The notes under the pieces were generated by a model. The model made no database searches and was not told the DNA's origin. It saw only the letters and a list, made by a program, of their open reading frames with translations. Shown in pieces: positions 24,140 through 32,659 of a stretch of 64,000 nt of DNA. The stretch lies in assembly GCA_010672825.2 (NCBI GenBank), contig JAAHFU020000001.1:558001-622000 (forward strand). Direction: 5' to 3'. Source of the DNA: Leptolyngbya sp. SIO1E4 (GTDB taxonomy: Bacteria > Cyanobacteriota > Cyanobacteriia > Phormidesmidales > Phormidesmidaceae). A program made the position numbers and the translations under genes. Numbering within the stretch: position 1 is the first letter of the stretch; each line of letters opens with the position of its first letter.

Positions 24140-24751
24140 ATGGGTAAGGGAGAAAGAACACGGCAAGACATTCTGCAAAAGGTTGCCGTTCTTTTTAACG
24201 AAAAGGGCTATGCAGCCACCTCGATGCAAGACATTACAGCGGCAACCGGTATCCAACGGGGGGGCATCTACAATCACTTCGCCAGCAAAGACGCCTTAGC
24301 GCTAGAAACCTTTGAATATGCCTGCTCTGTGCTGACAAAGCAGCTGCTACGAGGCATCGGTCGCCAGAAAACAGCCGTAGGGCGCTTAAAAGCGATCGCC
24401 CGTAGCTTTGCCGATCTCTATGCTCAAAACCCGTCATTCCCCTGCGGCTGTCAGGTGTTGAACACGGCTGTAGAGGCGAAACGACAGATGCTGCCGCTGC
24501 GACAAAAGGCCCAAGCAGCGATGGGCCAGTTTCAAGACTTGATTATGACGGTCACGCAGCGGGGGATTGAACAAGGGGAATTCCCCGCGTCAACTGATGC
24601 TGAGGCGTTGGCGGCAGTCTTTCTCTCCACCCTAGAGGGGGCCATGCTATTGACCGTTTTATATGATGACGTGACATACCTGGAGCATGCAGTGAGTCAT
24701 CTGCAAGGGTATCTTGACCGCTTAGGGGGGCCTTCACCCCCGACTGCATGA
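24140..24751 (+). CDS. TetR/AcrR family transcriptional regulator
   Basis: 203 residues. The N-terminal helix-turn-helix is standard: RQDILQKVAVLFNEKGYAAT, then SMQDITAATGIQRGGIYNHF and ASKDALALETFEYA. The C-terminal ligand domain (CGCQVLNTAVEAKRQML, ALAAVFLSTLEGAMLL) belongs to the AcrR group with a C-terminal TetR_C-like dimer domain. It likely represses fabF and itself through the adjacent palindrome; the inducer might be an acyl compound given the target, which is inference. Convergent with the FAD monooxygenase gene. Confidence 0.9.
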   Translation: MGKGERTRQDILQKVAVLFNEKGYAATSMQDITAATGIQRGGIYNHFASKDALALETFEYACSVLTKQLLRGIGRQKTAVGRLKAIARSFADLYAQNPSFPCGCQVLNTAVEAKRQMLPLRQKAQAAMGQFQDLIMTVTQRGIEQGEFPASTDAEALAAVFLSTLEGAMLLTVLYDDVTYLEHAVSHLQGYLDRLGGPSPPTA

Positions 24752-24776
24752 ATCAGGTGGGAGGCATTGACATCTG

Positions 24777-25937
24777 CTATCCCTCTGTGCGCCCAGTCCC
24801 ATATCTAAACTGTGAGCTTTCCCCCAAACTCTGACCGTGTTTCCAGAGATGGATGCCGAGGGCCAGCTGCTCCTTTTCCCAAGCCCATAAAGCCTTTGGT
24901 ACATCATGATCATGGTCAACGAGGGCTGCCGCTAGGGCGATCGCATTGGCAGCCGCTTTGGAGGTGCTAGCTGCGGTGTGGGGGCGGGGAATAAAGGCGG
25001 CATCTCCCACCAGTGCGATGCGATCGAACGCCATTTGTGGCACCCCCAGATCCAAAATGGCTTGCACAAACGGTTCTTTTGTCGCGGCGACCAGGGTTTG
25101 AAACGGAGGTGCCAGGACACGGTTTGCATAGAGGCGCATGTCTTGTTCCACAGCTGGGGCCATCATGCCTGGCGGAATCGAATACTCCCGACGTTGATTG
25201 TGCTTATCGGTCAGAAGGCGCGGCAATTCTGTTACTTCATCGTAATTGACATACCAAACCCAGTTAAACCGTCGCTCTCCGGGGACGAGTGATTCATTCT
25301 CGCCTGGAATGACATATTGCAAGATATGAGAATTGGGAAACTGATAGAACACAAAGCGTTCTGTGAAAATTTCAGCCGTTTTTGGATCTAGGGCGGATTC
25401 GTCGACTAATCCTCGATAGCCTACGTAGCCAGCATAGTGAGGCGTATAGTCAGGTAACAGCCGTTGACGAAGCGTCGAGGTTGGCCCATCGGCACCGATT
25501 AGCAAATGGCCTGTTTCACGGGTTCCATCGGCAAAAATTGCCGTAACCTGGTTGCCGTCTGATTCAAAATTGGTCAGGACTTTCCCCTGATGGTAGTGCT
25601 CATCTGGAAAATGCCGCCGCATAGAACCGTAGAGAAGATTCCAGGAGGTTAAGGTTTGATGCATTGGCATGCGTTGAATACCACCATCCCGCTTCAGGTA
25701 GTACCGTTCCTTCGCGATCACCCCCAAGGCTTCATGGGGAATCTCTGCCTGGCGAAAGGCTTCGACCACATCTGGCTGCAACACAACGCCCCCGCCACGA
25801 CTATCCAACGTATGGGGAGACCGTTCGTAAATATCCACCTGCCACCCGATCGCACGCAGAAGAGTGCCTGTAAATAGCCCTGCCAATGAGCCCCCAATCA
25901 CAATGGCTCGATGGACTCGATGATTGCCTATGCTCAT
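24777..25937 (-). CDS. FAD-dependent aromatic-ring-hydroxylase-like monooxygenase
   Basis: 386 residues. Nucleotide-binding IVIGGSLAGLFTGTLL at the N-terminus, LLIGADGPTSTLRQRLL (the DG motif) in the middle, and RIALVGDAAFIPRPHTA (the GD motif) near the C-terminus define a class A flavoprotein monooxygenase, closest to the 2,6-dihydroxypyridine-hydroxylase type by the RPHTAAS segment. Substrate unknown. The start overlaps the stop of the preceding gene by 4 bases (ATGA), so it is the last gene of a three-gene operon with the thioredoxin-reductase-like and FrnE-like genes. Confidence 0.88.
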   Translation of the reverse strand: MSIGNHRVHRAIVIGGSLAGLFTGTLLRAIGWQVDIYERSPHTLDSRGGGVVLQPDVVEAFRQAEIPHEALGVIAKERYYLKRDGGIQRMPMHQTLTSWNLLYGSMRRHFPDEHYHQGKVLTNFESDGNQVTAIFADGTRETGHLLIGADGPTSTLRQRLLPDYTPHYAGYVGYRGLVDESALDPKTAEIFTERFVFYQFPNSHILQYVIPGENESLVPGERRFNWVWYVNYDEVTELPRLLTDKHNQRREYSIPPGMMAPAVEQDMRLYANRVLAPPFQTLVAATKEPFVQAILDLGVPQMAFDRIALVGDAAFIPRPHTAASTSKAAANAIALAAALVDHDHDVPKALWAWEKEQLALGIHLWKHGQSLGESSQFRYGTGRTEG

Positions 25938-27223
25938 CTCGTCTCCTCCAGATATTTGTGCACAAAGGTGACCGCCATCGCCCCCTCGCCCACCGCTGAA
26001 GCCACCCGTTTTACCGAGCCATGCCGCACATCCCCAGCCGCAAAAGAACCAGGAACACTCGTTTCTAGAAAGAACGGATCTCGCTCCAGGGGCCAGCAGC
26101 TAGGAAGATACCCCTTGTTGAGTAAATCTGGGCCGGTGATGAGATAGCCTGCATCATCCCGAATGATGTCGGTATCCTTGGCCCATTCTGTATTAGGCAC
26201 CCCGCCAATGCAGATAAAGAGGTGTTGCGTCTCGGCTTGCTGCACTGACCCGTCTCGATTGTTGGCGATCGCGATTTGTCGTAGCGCCGTATCCCCCCTG
26301 AGATCAATAACTTGTGCATGAAATAGCACTTCAATATTGCTGGTCTGAGTAATTCGCCTAATCAAATACTGCGACAGTGAAGCGGCCAGATTGCTGCCCC
26401 GCACCAGCATCGTGACCTGCCGGGCATAGCGCGAAAAATACATCGCAGCTTGCCCTGCCGAGTTGCCACCACCCACGACATAAACATGCTCGTTTTGACA
26501 CATGGGAGCTTCGCTCGCCCCAGCGCCATAAAATAACCCCAGATTGAGAAAACGGTCTTCATTGGGGAGATTGAGGCGTCTATATTCAACACCAGTGGCG
26601 CAAATGTTGGCCCGGGCAATCATCTGGCTACCGTCTGCCATATCGACGTAAATACGATTATTTCTGAATTCGGCCCGAACGCCCTCGCGTAAAAGAAGAA
26701 TTTCAATTCCAAACTTGACGGCCTGTTGACGGGCTCTTTCTGCCAAGTCCGCACCGCTGATGCCCGCTGGGAAGCCCATGTAATTTTCAATCAGTGAACT
26801 GGTTCCAGCTTGTCCGCCCACTGCATGGCGCTCGATCAGAACGGTACGGATACCTTCAGAGGCGGCATATACGGCAGCACTTAATCCAGCGGGGCCAGCC
26901 CCATAGATCGAGAGGTCATATTCTTTGAACCTTGGTTGTGTTACCCAGCCTAATTGTTGGGCAATCTCTTGAATCGTGGGCGCAAACATCTGATTGCCAT
27001 CGGGAAATTCAACAATTGGCAAGCGGAGTTCACTCAGGGTGGCAAAGCCTAACTGACGATGACAGTCTTCATTACAGGTCAGTTCAATCCAGTCAAACTC
27101 AACCACACTACGACTCAAAAAATCGCGGATTTTATAGGCGGCAGCTGAATTCGGTTGACCATAGAGCCGGACTCTTCGATCAGGGTGTGAGGTTAAAGGA
27201 GAAGCTATCAGATTCGTAGCCAT
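25934..27223 (-). CDS. Thioredoxin-reductase-like flavoprotein with glutaredoxin-like N-terminus, lacking active-site cysteines
   Basis: 429 residues. Residues 16-93 have a glutaredoxin/thioredoxin fold pattern (RVRLYGQPNSAAAYKIRDFL, LRLPIVEFPDG), but QPNSA stands where CPYC would be. From 104 on the protein resembles thioredoxin reductase: FAD site SIYGAGPAGLSAAVYA (108-113), NAD(P) site GGGNSAGQAAMY (251-257), and a C-terminal FAD site SFAAGDVRHGSVKRVA. The redox CxxC normally before the NAD(P) site is replaced by YGAGASEA (232-239). So both dithiol centres are missing, and the enzyme may be an NAD(P)H oxidase or flavin carrier rather than a disulfide reductase. It lies between frnE and the FAD monooxygenase with a 5-bp gap and a 4-bp overlap. 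Confidence 0.85.
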   Translation of the reverse strand: MATNLIASPLTSHPDRRVRLYGQPNSAAAYKIRDFLSRSVVEFDWIELTCNEDCHRQLGFATLSELRLPIVEFPDGNQMFAPTIQEIAQQLGWVTQPRFKEYDLSIYGAGPAGLSAAVYAASEGIRTVLIERHAVGGQAGTSSLIENYMGFPAGISGADLAERARQQAVKFGIEILLLREGVRAEFRNNRIYVDMADGSQMIARANICATGVEYRRLNLPNEDRFLNLGLFYGAGASEAPMCQNEHVYVVGGGNSAGQAAMYFSRYARQVTMLVRGSNLAASLSQYLIRRITQTSNIEVLFHAQVIDLRGDTALRQIAIANNRDGSVQQAETQHLFICIGGVPNTEWAKDTDIIRDDAGYLITGPDLLNKGYLPSCWPLERDPFFLETSVPGSFAAGDVRHGSVKRVASAVGEGAMAVTFVHKYLEETR

Positions 27224-27228
27224 GGTCG

Positions 27229-27873
27229 CTATTTCCCCTGCGGTTCTTGGCTTGCCTTCTGCAGGGTGGCGACTAACATGTCTACAGGCTGTGCCCCAAA
27301 CACCGCCTCATTTCCGATATAAAGGGTGGGCACACTGCGAACACCGCGCGCTGTTGCTTGCCGTTCTAGTTCCCGAATTTCCTGAATCCCTGCGGTGGAT
27401 GCCAGAAAAGTTGTGACCGCTTCGGCATCCATCCCAATGTCCACCGCGAGGCTCACGAGGGTCTCGAAATCGCCAATATTCTGTCCCTCGCTGAAGTAAG
27501 CCCGAAGGATTCGTTCAGCCATTTCAGAGGCTTTGCCCTGTTTGCCTGCCTGCCAGGTCAAACGATGGGCTTTCAACGTGTTGGGGGTGAAGTCCATCAG
27601 GTCATAGCGAAACTCAATGCCATCTGCTTGCGTTGCCTGTATGGTCTTGGCATCTAACTGCTGTGAATAGTCCCAACTGCCAAACTTTTGGCTCCGGTAG
27701 GTTTTGCGTGCCATCCCAGCTTCCGGCATGTCTGGGTTTAACTCAAACGGATACCAAACCCACTGATAGTCAACGGCAGAATCCAGGCGTTTTATGGCTT
27801 GATGCAGTCGTGTTTCTGCCACCCAACACCAGGGGCAGATGAAATCTGAGGTGATGCTGATGTTTAACACCAT
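27229..27873 (-). CDS. FrnE-like DsbA family oxidoreductase
   Basis: 214 residues. The motif SDFICPWCWVAETRL has the active-site C13-x-x-C16 followed by a typical helix; YPFELNPDMPEAGM and the cis-Pro motif GVRSVPTLYIG complete the FrnE/DsbA pattern. FrnE proteins are cytoplasmic thiol-disulfide enzymes, some stress-inducible. GAGGGA lies about 8 bases before the ATG. It is the first gene of the operon divergent from the LysR regulator. Confidence 0.92.
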   Translation of the reverse strand: MVLNISITSDFICPWCWVAETRLHQAIKRLDSAVDYQWVWYPFELNPDMPEAGMARKTYRSQKFGSWDYSQQLDAKTIQATQADGIEFRYDLMDFTPNTLKAHRLTWQAGKQGKASEMAERILRAYFSEGQNIGDFETLVSLAVDIGMDAEAVTTFLASTAGIQEIRELERQATARGVRSVPTLYIGNEAVFGAQPVDMLVATLQKASQEPQGK

Positions 27874-27912
27874 AATTGCTTCCCTCGTCAGAATTGCGAC
27901 AGTTCAACCATA

Positions 27913-27930
27913 ATTCCATTCGAAAGGAAT
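27913..27930. promoter_or_regulatory. LysR-type operator candidate
   Basis: ATTCCATTCGAAAGGAAT: a perfect inverted repeat ATTCC-N8-GGAAT between the divergent lysR and redox-operon starts. The interrupted dyad fits a LysR binding site; position supports but does not prove it. Confidence 0.55.
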
Positions 27931-27993
27931 GTTAATATGGCTCTTGCGCCAAAAACCTTTGCATTTTTTGCAACAATCAAACTGGGCTGAACT

Positions 27994-28923
27994 ATGGATC
28001 AGCTAGCGGCTATGCGATCTTTCACCAAGGTGGTGGAAACTGGTGGCTTCTCAGAAGCCGCCCGGCAACAAGGGCTAGCAGTCTCTTCGGTAACCCGTCA
28101 GGTTAATGGGCTGGAAGCCTTGTTGAACACTCAATTGCTTAATCGCTCTACGCGCAGCATCACCCTGACGCCTCAGGGTCACAAATACTACGACAAGGTG
28201 GTGCAGATTCTACAAGATGTGGAAGCAGCGAACCTCTGCGTCATGGAGCGGGGTGAGGTTCCCCATGGGATTTTGCGCATCGGCTTACCGGTTGCGTTTG
28301 GGCGGCTCCAGGTGGCTCCGATTTTGAAGGATTTTCTGGCTCAGTATCCAACCGTCAAACTGGAGCTGCGGCTGAGTGATGGATTGGCTAACCTCGTGGA
28401 AGAAGACCTGGATCTGGTGATTCGCATCGGCAATCTGGATCGCTCCAGCAACACCCTTATCCTTCACAAGCTGGCGTCTTATACGCGCCTGGTTTGCGGC
28501 AGCCCAAGCTATTTTGAGCGTCACGGAAAACCCCGTCACCCCACTGAGTTGACCCAGCATAACTGCCTATTATTTGCCTATTCCACACGATCTGACGTTT
28601 GGCGATTCCAGCGATCGCGCGAAGTGTGTGATGTGCCCGTACAGGGATCTTTAGTTGCCAACAATTCGGAGATATTGCGCCAGGTATGTTTAGACGGCGT
28701 GGGGCTGGTTTTAATGCCTACCTGGTTAATTGGGGAAGATGTTCAATCAGGGCGGTTGCAAACGGTGTTGACAGACTTTCAAATTCATCCCCAATCGGAA
28801 GTGGACCACGGGATTTATGCGCTTTATCTGCCCAATCGCAGGCATTCGCTACGGGTCAAAACATTTATTGATTTCCTCAGCCAACGATTTGGAAAATCCG
28901 CCTATTGGGAAACAGGGCAATAA
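27994..28923 (+). CDS. LysR family transcriptional regulator
   Basis: 309 residues. Residues 1-60 form the winged helix: MRSFTKVVETGGFSEAARQQ, GLAVSSVTRQVNGLEALLNT, and QLLNRSTRSITLTPQGHKYY. The remaining effector domain begins ILRIGLPVAFGRLQVAPILK. It resembles the cluster of LysR proteins that often regulate neighbouring flavoprotein or aromatic genes. Divergent from the frnE operon with 120 bp between, it is the likely regulator of that operon; the ligand cannot be read. Confidence 0.93.
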   Translation: MDQLAAMRSFTKVVETGGFSEAARQQGLAVSSVTRQVNGLEALLNTQLLNRSTRSITLTPQGHKYYDKVVQILQDVEAANLCVMERGEVPHGILRIGLPVAFGRLQVAPILKDFLAQYPTVKLELRLSDGLANLVEEDLDLVIRIGNLDRSSNTLILHKLASYTRLVCGSPSYFERHGKPRHPTELTQHNCLLFAYSTRSDVWRFQRSREVCDVPVQGSLVANNSEILRQVCLDGVGLVLMPTWLIGEDVQSGRLQTVLTDFQIHPQSEVDHGIYALYLPNRRHSLRVKTFIDFLSQRFGKSAYWETGQ

Positions 28924-29229
28924 CCCGCCTGCTAACAGGCCGCAACCCCCTCAGAGAATCATCCCTATCCTCTAACATCCCCTGACTAAGCAGGAGAATT
29001 AGATTTCCTTCCTAAGCCCTCCGGGCAGGCTGCGCCAAGAGCAAGGAGGAATTAAAGGAGGTGATGTCATCCATGGATGAGGGTCAGAGGCAATCTGCAA
29101 ACCTGACATGCTCCCTGGGCGTTAGTGAATCCCACTCTGATTTTGCGCCTGCTCACAGACCCAACAACTGTATCGGCCCTTTAAGATAAAGACCTGCAGT
29201 TATATTTCTCACTGACTACCCGCACTTTA
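28924..29229. other. Intergenic between lysR and queF; possible small ORF
   Basis: 306 bp. It contains purine-rich runs (AAGGAGG, AAAGGAGG) resembling strong ribosome-binding sites, a 12-bp palindrome CATCCATGGATG at 29068-29079, and an open frame 29073-29189 of 38 codons after them. The peptide has no recognisable feature. No preQ1 riboswitch pattern was found despite the queF gene downstream. Confidence 0.4.
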
Positions 29230-29700
29230 ATGGCAACTCCTCCCCCCCTTGGCAACGGTACTCCTGAGGTTACGACACCCGCTACCGAAACCCTCAAATA
29301 CGGCGATCTGGCCATTCAGCAGGCCGCTACCGAGCCGTTTGAGAAGTGGCCCAACGCCACCGACAACGCCTACACCATTCACCTGGAGCATCCTGAATTC
29401 ACGGCCCTGTGCCCCCGCTCTGGCTATCCTGACTTTGGCACCATCGTAGTCGACTATCAGCCCCAAGACTGGATTGTGGAACTGAAGGCGTTTAAGCTCT
29501 ACATCAATGCCTTCCGCAATCAACACATCAGCCACGAGATGGTTACCAATGAAATTGCCGATCGCCTTTGGCAAGAACTGGCTCCCGTAGGCTTGCGGGT
29601 GATTGGCGATTTTACTCGACGGGGCGGGGTTAAAACCGTCATCACTGTCAGCAAAGGGGACTGCGCACTGTTTGCGCCCTACACAGCCAATAGTCTTTAG
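29230..29700 (+). CDS. queF: NADPH-dependent 7-cyano-7-deazaguanine reductase
   Basis: 156 residues, the unimodular QueF type. The catalytic Cys is C61 in EFTALCPRSGYPDFG, with D68; ELKAFKLYINAFRNQHISHE is the family QueF motif ending in H102-E103. It reduces preQ0 to preQ1 in queuosine tRNA modification. A ~45-residue N-terminal tail is longer than usual in short QueF and looks flexible. The RluA-type gene begins 7 bp downstream, so two RNA-modification genes probably share a transcript. No upstream preQ1 riboswitch was seen. Confidence 0.93.
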   Translation: MATPPPLGNGTPEVTTPATETLKYGDLAIQQAATEPFEKWPNATDNAYTIHLEHPEFTALCPRSGYPDFGTIVVDYQPQDWIVELKAFKLYINAFRNQHISHEMVTNEIADRLWQELAPVGLRVIGDFTRRGGVKTVITVSKGDCALFAPYTANSL

Positions 29701-29707
29701 CTGAGGG

Positions 29708-31366
29708 ATGGGGGTGCTTCACAGTTTGACAGAATTTGGCGGGGGCGATCACCGGCTGCCATCACCCCTCCCCCGCTATTGGTACACGGGTCAATGCCCC
29801 CAAACCGGGGTCAAGCTGGCGTTACCCCGCACCGCCCAAGCAGAAGCGATCGCCCAAGGGCTAATGCAGCACCTGGCAACAGAGCCTTGCTACCAGCGGG
29901 AAGGCAAAATGTACGGCATTCTTCTGGTTGAAACCGCTACAGGAGAACTGGGGATTCTAAAGGCTTTTTCCGGCTTGCTAAACGGACAGAGTACCCTGGC
30001 AGGATGGGTGCCGCCAATTCCAGGGCGGGCGCAGGTGGCCTTAGCAGAAGCGCAAACCCTGGAACAGTTGAATCAACTCAAAGCCGCCCTGATCGCTCTG
30101 CAAACCTTACCGGAACGAGCAGAGCAGGCTCGCCTGGCCCAGATTTATGCTGATCGCTGGCAAGTGCTGACAGACACCCACCGTTTGCGAAAGCAAGAAC
30201 GCGATCGCCTGCGGCAAACCTATGATGCCACTCTCATTGGAGCAGAGCGGGCCATGGCCCTGGAAAAACTAGTTGCGCAGAGTCAGCAAGATGGCATGGC
30301 GCGGCGGCGGCTGAAGCGAGAGCGAGATGCGGTTTTAGAGCCTTTGCAGGTTGCGATCGCGGCTGCCGACCAGCAGATACGAGAGCTGAAGCGGCAGCGT
30401 AAAGCCCTGTCTCGCCAGCTTCAGGCCCAGATGCATGCGGTGTATTCCCTAACCAACTTTGCAGGCGTTTCCACCCCCCTGCAAGATCTGATGCCGACAG
30501 GGTTGCCCACTGGCACTGGTGACTGTGCGGCGCCTAAGCTGTTGCACTACGCGGCCACCCAGCAGCTCACCCCCTTAGCCTTAGCCGAGTTTTGGTGGGG
30601 GCCATCGAGCGGCGACAAGCACTCTGGGCAGTTCTATGGGGCCTGTGCAGAAAGGTGTCAGCCCATCATGGGGTTCTTGCTGTCGGGGTTGCCTGCACCC
30701 CCAGCTCCCACGGTTACGCTCTCAAAGCCATTGCCGATCCTCTATCAAGATGAGGTGCTACTCGTGGTGAATAAGCCGACGGGGCTGCTGTCGGTTCCTG
30801 GACGAACGAGCCAGCTCCAAGATAGTGTGCTCAGTCGCCTCCGCTGCCAGCTCACGGATTATCCCTTTTTGAAAGCCGTGCACCGTCTGGATAAAGGCAC
30901 CTCTGGCCTATTTGTGCTGGCCGCCACCCCTGAGGCACACCGTACGTTGAGCCGACAGTTTGCCCAACGCCAGGTGCAGAAAACCTACGAGGCGATCCTC
31001 ACGCAGCCCGTCTCTGCTTCAGCTGGGGTGATTGACCTACCCCTGTGGCGCAATCCCGCCGATCGCCCCAAACAGTCTGTTGATTGGCAGCGGGGCAAAC
31101 CGAGCCTAACGGAGTTCTCCGTGCTAGAACCGGGCGAGATGCCCAGAGTTCGGTTTACACCCCACACGGGCCGCACTCATCAGCTGCGAGTGCATGCAGC
31201 CCATCCCCAGGGACTCAACGCTCCGATTCTGGGCGACTCCCTATATGGGGCGAAAGATGAGGCTGAACCCCACACCTGTCGCCTGCATCTCCATGCCACG
31301 GCGATTCAATTGACCCACCCCACGACCCAAGTGCCCCTGGCCTTTTCGAGCCCGACTCCTTTCTAG
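29708..31366 (+). CDS. RluA-type pseudouridine synthase with long N-terminal extension
   Basis: 552 residues, about twice the length of basic RluA enzymes. The catalytic part is the last ~210 residues: VVNKPTGLLSVPGRTSQLQD, AVHRLDKGTSGLFVLAATPE with catalytic D395, and FTPHTGRTHQLRVHAAHPQG. The N-terminal ~330 residues include a strand-rich start (YGILLVETATGELGILKAFS) and a long Arg/Gln-rich coiled coil (about residues 115-245). Similar long RluA proteins occur in other bacteria, where they modify rRNA or tRNA uridines; the target here is not clear. The start at 29708 is very close to GAGGG, so a GTG at 29714 is also possible. Confidence 0.9.
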   Translation: MGVLHSLTEFGGGDHRLPSPLPRYWYTGQCPQTGVKLALPRTAQAEAIAQGLMQHLATEPCYQREGKMYGILLVETATGELGILKAFSGLLNGQSTLAGWVPPIPGRAQVALAEAQTLEQLNQLKAALIALQTLPERAEQARLAQIYADRWQVLTDTHRLRKQERDRLRQTYDATLIGAERAMALEKLVAQSQQDGMARRRLKRERDAVLEPLQVAIAAADQQIRELKRQRKALSRQLQAQMHAVYSLTNFAGVSTPLQDLMPTGLPTGTGDCAAPKLLHYAATQQLTPLALAEFWWGPSSGDKHSGQFYGACAERCQPIMGFLLSGLPAPPAPTVTLSKPLPILYQDEVLLVVNKPTGLLSVPGRTSQLQDSVLSRLRCQLTDYPFLKAVHRLDKGTSGLFVLAATPEAHRTLSRQFAQRQVQKTYEAILTQPVSASAGVIDLPLWRNPADRPKQSVDWQRGKPSLTEFSVLEPGEMPRVRFTPHTGRTHQLRVHAAHPQGLNAPILGDSLYGAKDEAEPHTCRLHLHATAIQLTHPTTQVPLAFSSPTPF

Positions 31367-31380
31367 GGTCAGGTTATCGG

Positions 31381-31443
31381 CTTGTTCAGTTGAGTGCAGT
31401 ACACCTCGATCAAGACAGGGGCTAGGGTTTGGGGTCGAGGGTA
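31381..31443 (-). repeat. Dispersed repeat, copy C
   Basis: Read on the minus strand it matches copies A and B (CCCTCGACCCCAAACCCTAG ... GCACTCAACTGAACAAG). It lies just after the pseudouridine synthase gene. Confidence 0.8.
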
Positions 31444-31483
31444 TCCGTCATCTGCAATGCAAACTGCTGTAAGAACAGCTTGC

Positions 31484-31792
31484 TTAAAAACTCTCTTGAA
31501 AATCTTCAAGCGCGCGAATCAGGGCTTCTATGCAGGTGGCGGGAATTAAATCCAGTAGGGGCAGCTGTTTACGACCCGCCCCCAAAGGCACTGTGATATC
31601 TTGCAAAATCCGCGTGATTTCAGCTTCTGAGATGCGATCGCCTTCTACTAAGGGATAAAGCCGTTGGGCTACTAGCGTGTGCAGCTTGGCATCATTGAGA
31701 TACAAGTGCCACTTGGCCACATCCATATAAACGGCTTCGCCAATATTGGCCGCTAAAGACTCAATCGCTTCAATGGGGGCGGAATAAGACAT
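31484..31792 (-). CDS. DUF3181 family protein
   Basis: About 102 residues from ATG 31792, which overlaps the upstream stop (TGATG), suggesting coupled translation; a GTG at 31795 is also in frame. The pattern IEAIESLAANIGEAVYMDVA, WHLYLNDAKLHTLVAQRLYP, and ISEAEITRILQDITVPLGAG matches the cyanobacterial/plastid DUF3181 family. Soluble, helical, function unknown. Confidence 0.85.
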   Translation of the reverse strand: MSYSAPIEAIESLAANIGEAVYMDVAKWHLYLNDAKLHTLVAQRLYPLVEGDRISEAEITRILQDITVPLGAGRKQLPLLDLIPATCIEALIRALEDFQESF

Positions 31793-32073
31793 CACCCTCC
31801 CTCCTGAGGCGCATCATCCGCCTCTGCAATGTAAGTGCCCGAATAATCTGCGATCGCAAAAATATAGATGGCATGGGTGCCCAAAACCGCCAGCCAAACT
31901 AGCGTCACCTTGCTGACCCATGGCACCGAGCCTACCTTCATTTGATGAACAAACCACAACCCAGAGTTAATGGCTGCAAACGTTGCCACATGGACTGCAA
32001 AGTTGATGCGGTCTTCGAGTTTGCGATAGGCGGGATCACGGCGATCAGGCTTACGGGGCCAACGAGGCGGCAT
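31792..32073 (-). CDS. 2TM domain-containing protein
   Basis: 93 residues. After a basic start (PPRWPRKPDRRDPAYRKLED) the pattern RINFAVHVATFAAINSGLWF and WVSKVTLVWLAVLGTHAIYI gives two membrane segments, the 2TM domain layout seen in small bacterial membrane proteins. The stop overlaps the start of the DUF3181 gene, so the two are co-translated. Function unknown. Confidence 0.85.
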   Translation of the reverse strand: MPPRWPRKPDRRDPAYRKLEDRINFAVHVATFAAINSGLWFVHQMKVGSVPWVSKVTLVWLAVLGTHAIYIFAIADYSGTYIAEADDAPQEGG

Positions 32074-32106
32074 AGGGGCATATCCAAATGATTCACTGCC
32101 CTCATT

Positions 32107-32607
32107 TTAAGGGGCAGCCTGGTAGTCCCCCGACTTTCCACCGGTTTTTCTCAAGAGCTGAATAGCTTGAATCTCCATTGACTTTTCCAGCGCCTTCGCC
32201 ATGTCATAGAGCGTCAGGGCCGCCACAGAAACGGCGGTAAGGGCTTCCATTTCTACCCCGGTCTCTGCTTTCGTGCGCACCGTCGCGAGAATGCGATACC
32301 CCGGTAGCGCTTCATCGGGTTCAATTTCAACTTTGACCTTGCTCAGGGGCAGGGGGTGACATAAAGGAATCAGGTTCGCGGTTTGCTTAGCGGCCATAAT
32401 TCCAGCCAGGCGAGCGGTCCCCAGCACATCTCCTTTAGGGGCGTTGCCTGCCTCAATTTGGGCCAGGGTTGCTGCCGTCATGCGAATTTTCCCTTGGGCT
32501 GTGGCTTCCCGCAGGGTTTGGGGTTTCTCTGAAACATCGACCATATGGGCCTCACCCTGGCGATCGAGGTGGCTCAGGGAGGAAGAAAAAATTTCTGACT
32601 CTGTCAT
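32107..32607 (-). CDS. moaC: Cyclic pyranopterin monophosphate synthase
   Basis: 166 residues. Conserved MoaC motifs: [20 protein letters not shown] then [44 protein letters not shown], and [12 protein letters not shown]. It acts with MoaA in the first step of molybdenum cofactor synthesis. The MoaA gene is not in the window. A Met at residue 22 could be an alternative start, but the usual N-terminal [17 protein letters not shown] would be lost. Divergent from the tRNA gene. Confidence 0.96.
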   Translation of the reverse strand: MTESEIFSSSLSHLDRQGEAHMVDVSEKPQTLREATAQGKIRMTAATLAQIEAGNAPKGDVLGTARLAGIMAAKQTANLIPLCHPLPLSKVKVEIEPDEALPGYRILATVRTKAETGVEMEALTAVSVAALTLYDMAKALEKSMEIQAIQLLRKTGGKSGDYQAAP

Positions 32608-32621
32608 CGAGAAAACCTATC

Positions 32622-32649
32622 TTGTGATTAGAGACTGTGCTACTATTTA
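32622..32649 (+). promoter_or_regulatory. Possible promoter of tRNA-Arg
   Basis: TTGTGA at 32622-32627 and TATTTA at 32644-32649 are spaced 16 bp, and the tRNA begins 11 bp after. Matches to the consensus are partial. Confidence 0.35.
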
Positions 32650-32659
32650 ACTCCTGTGA

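Noticed and set aside
28924-29229. preQ1 riboswitch upstream of queF
   Set aside because: No pattern resembling preQ1 class I or II aptamers could be recognised; a covariance search would settle it.
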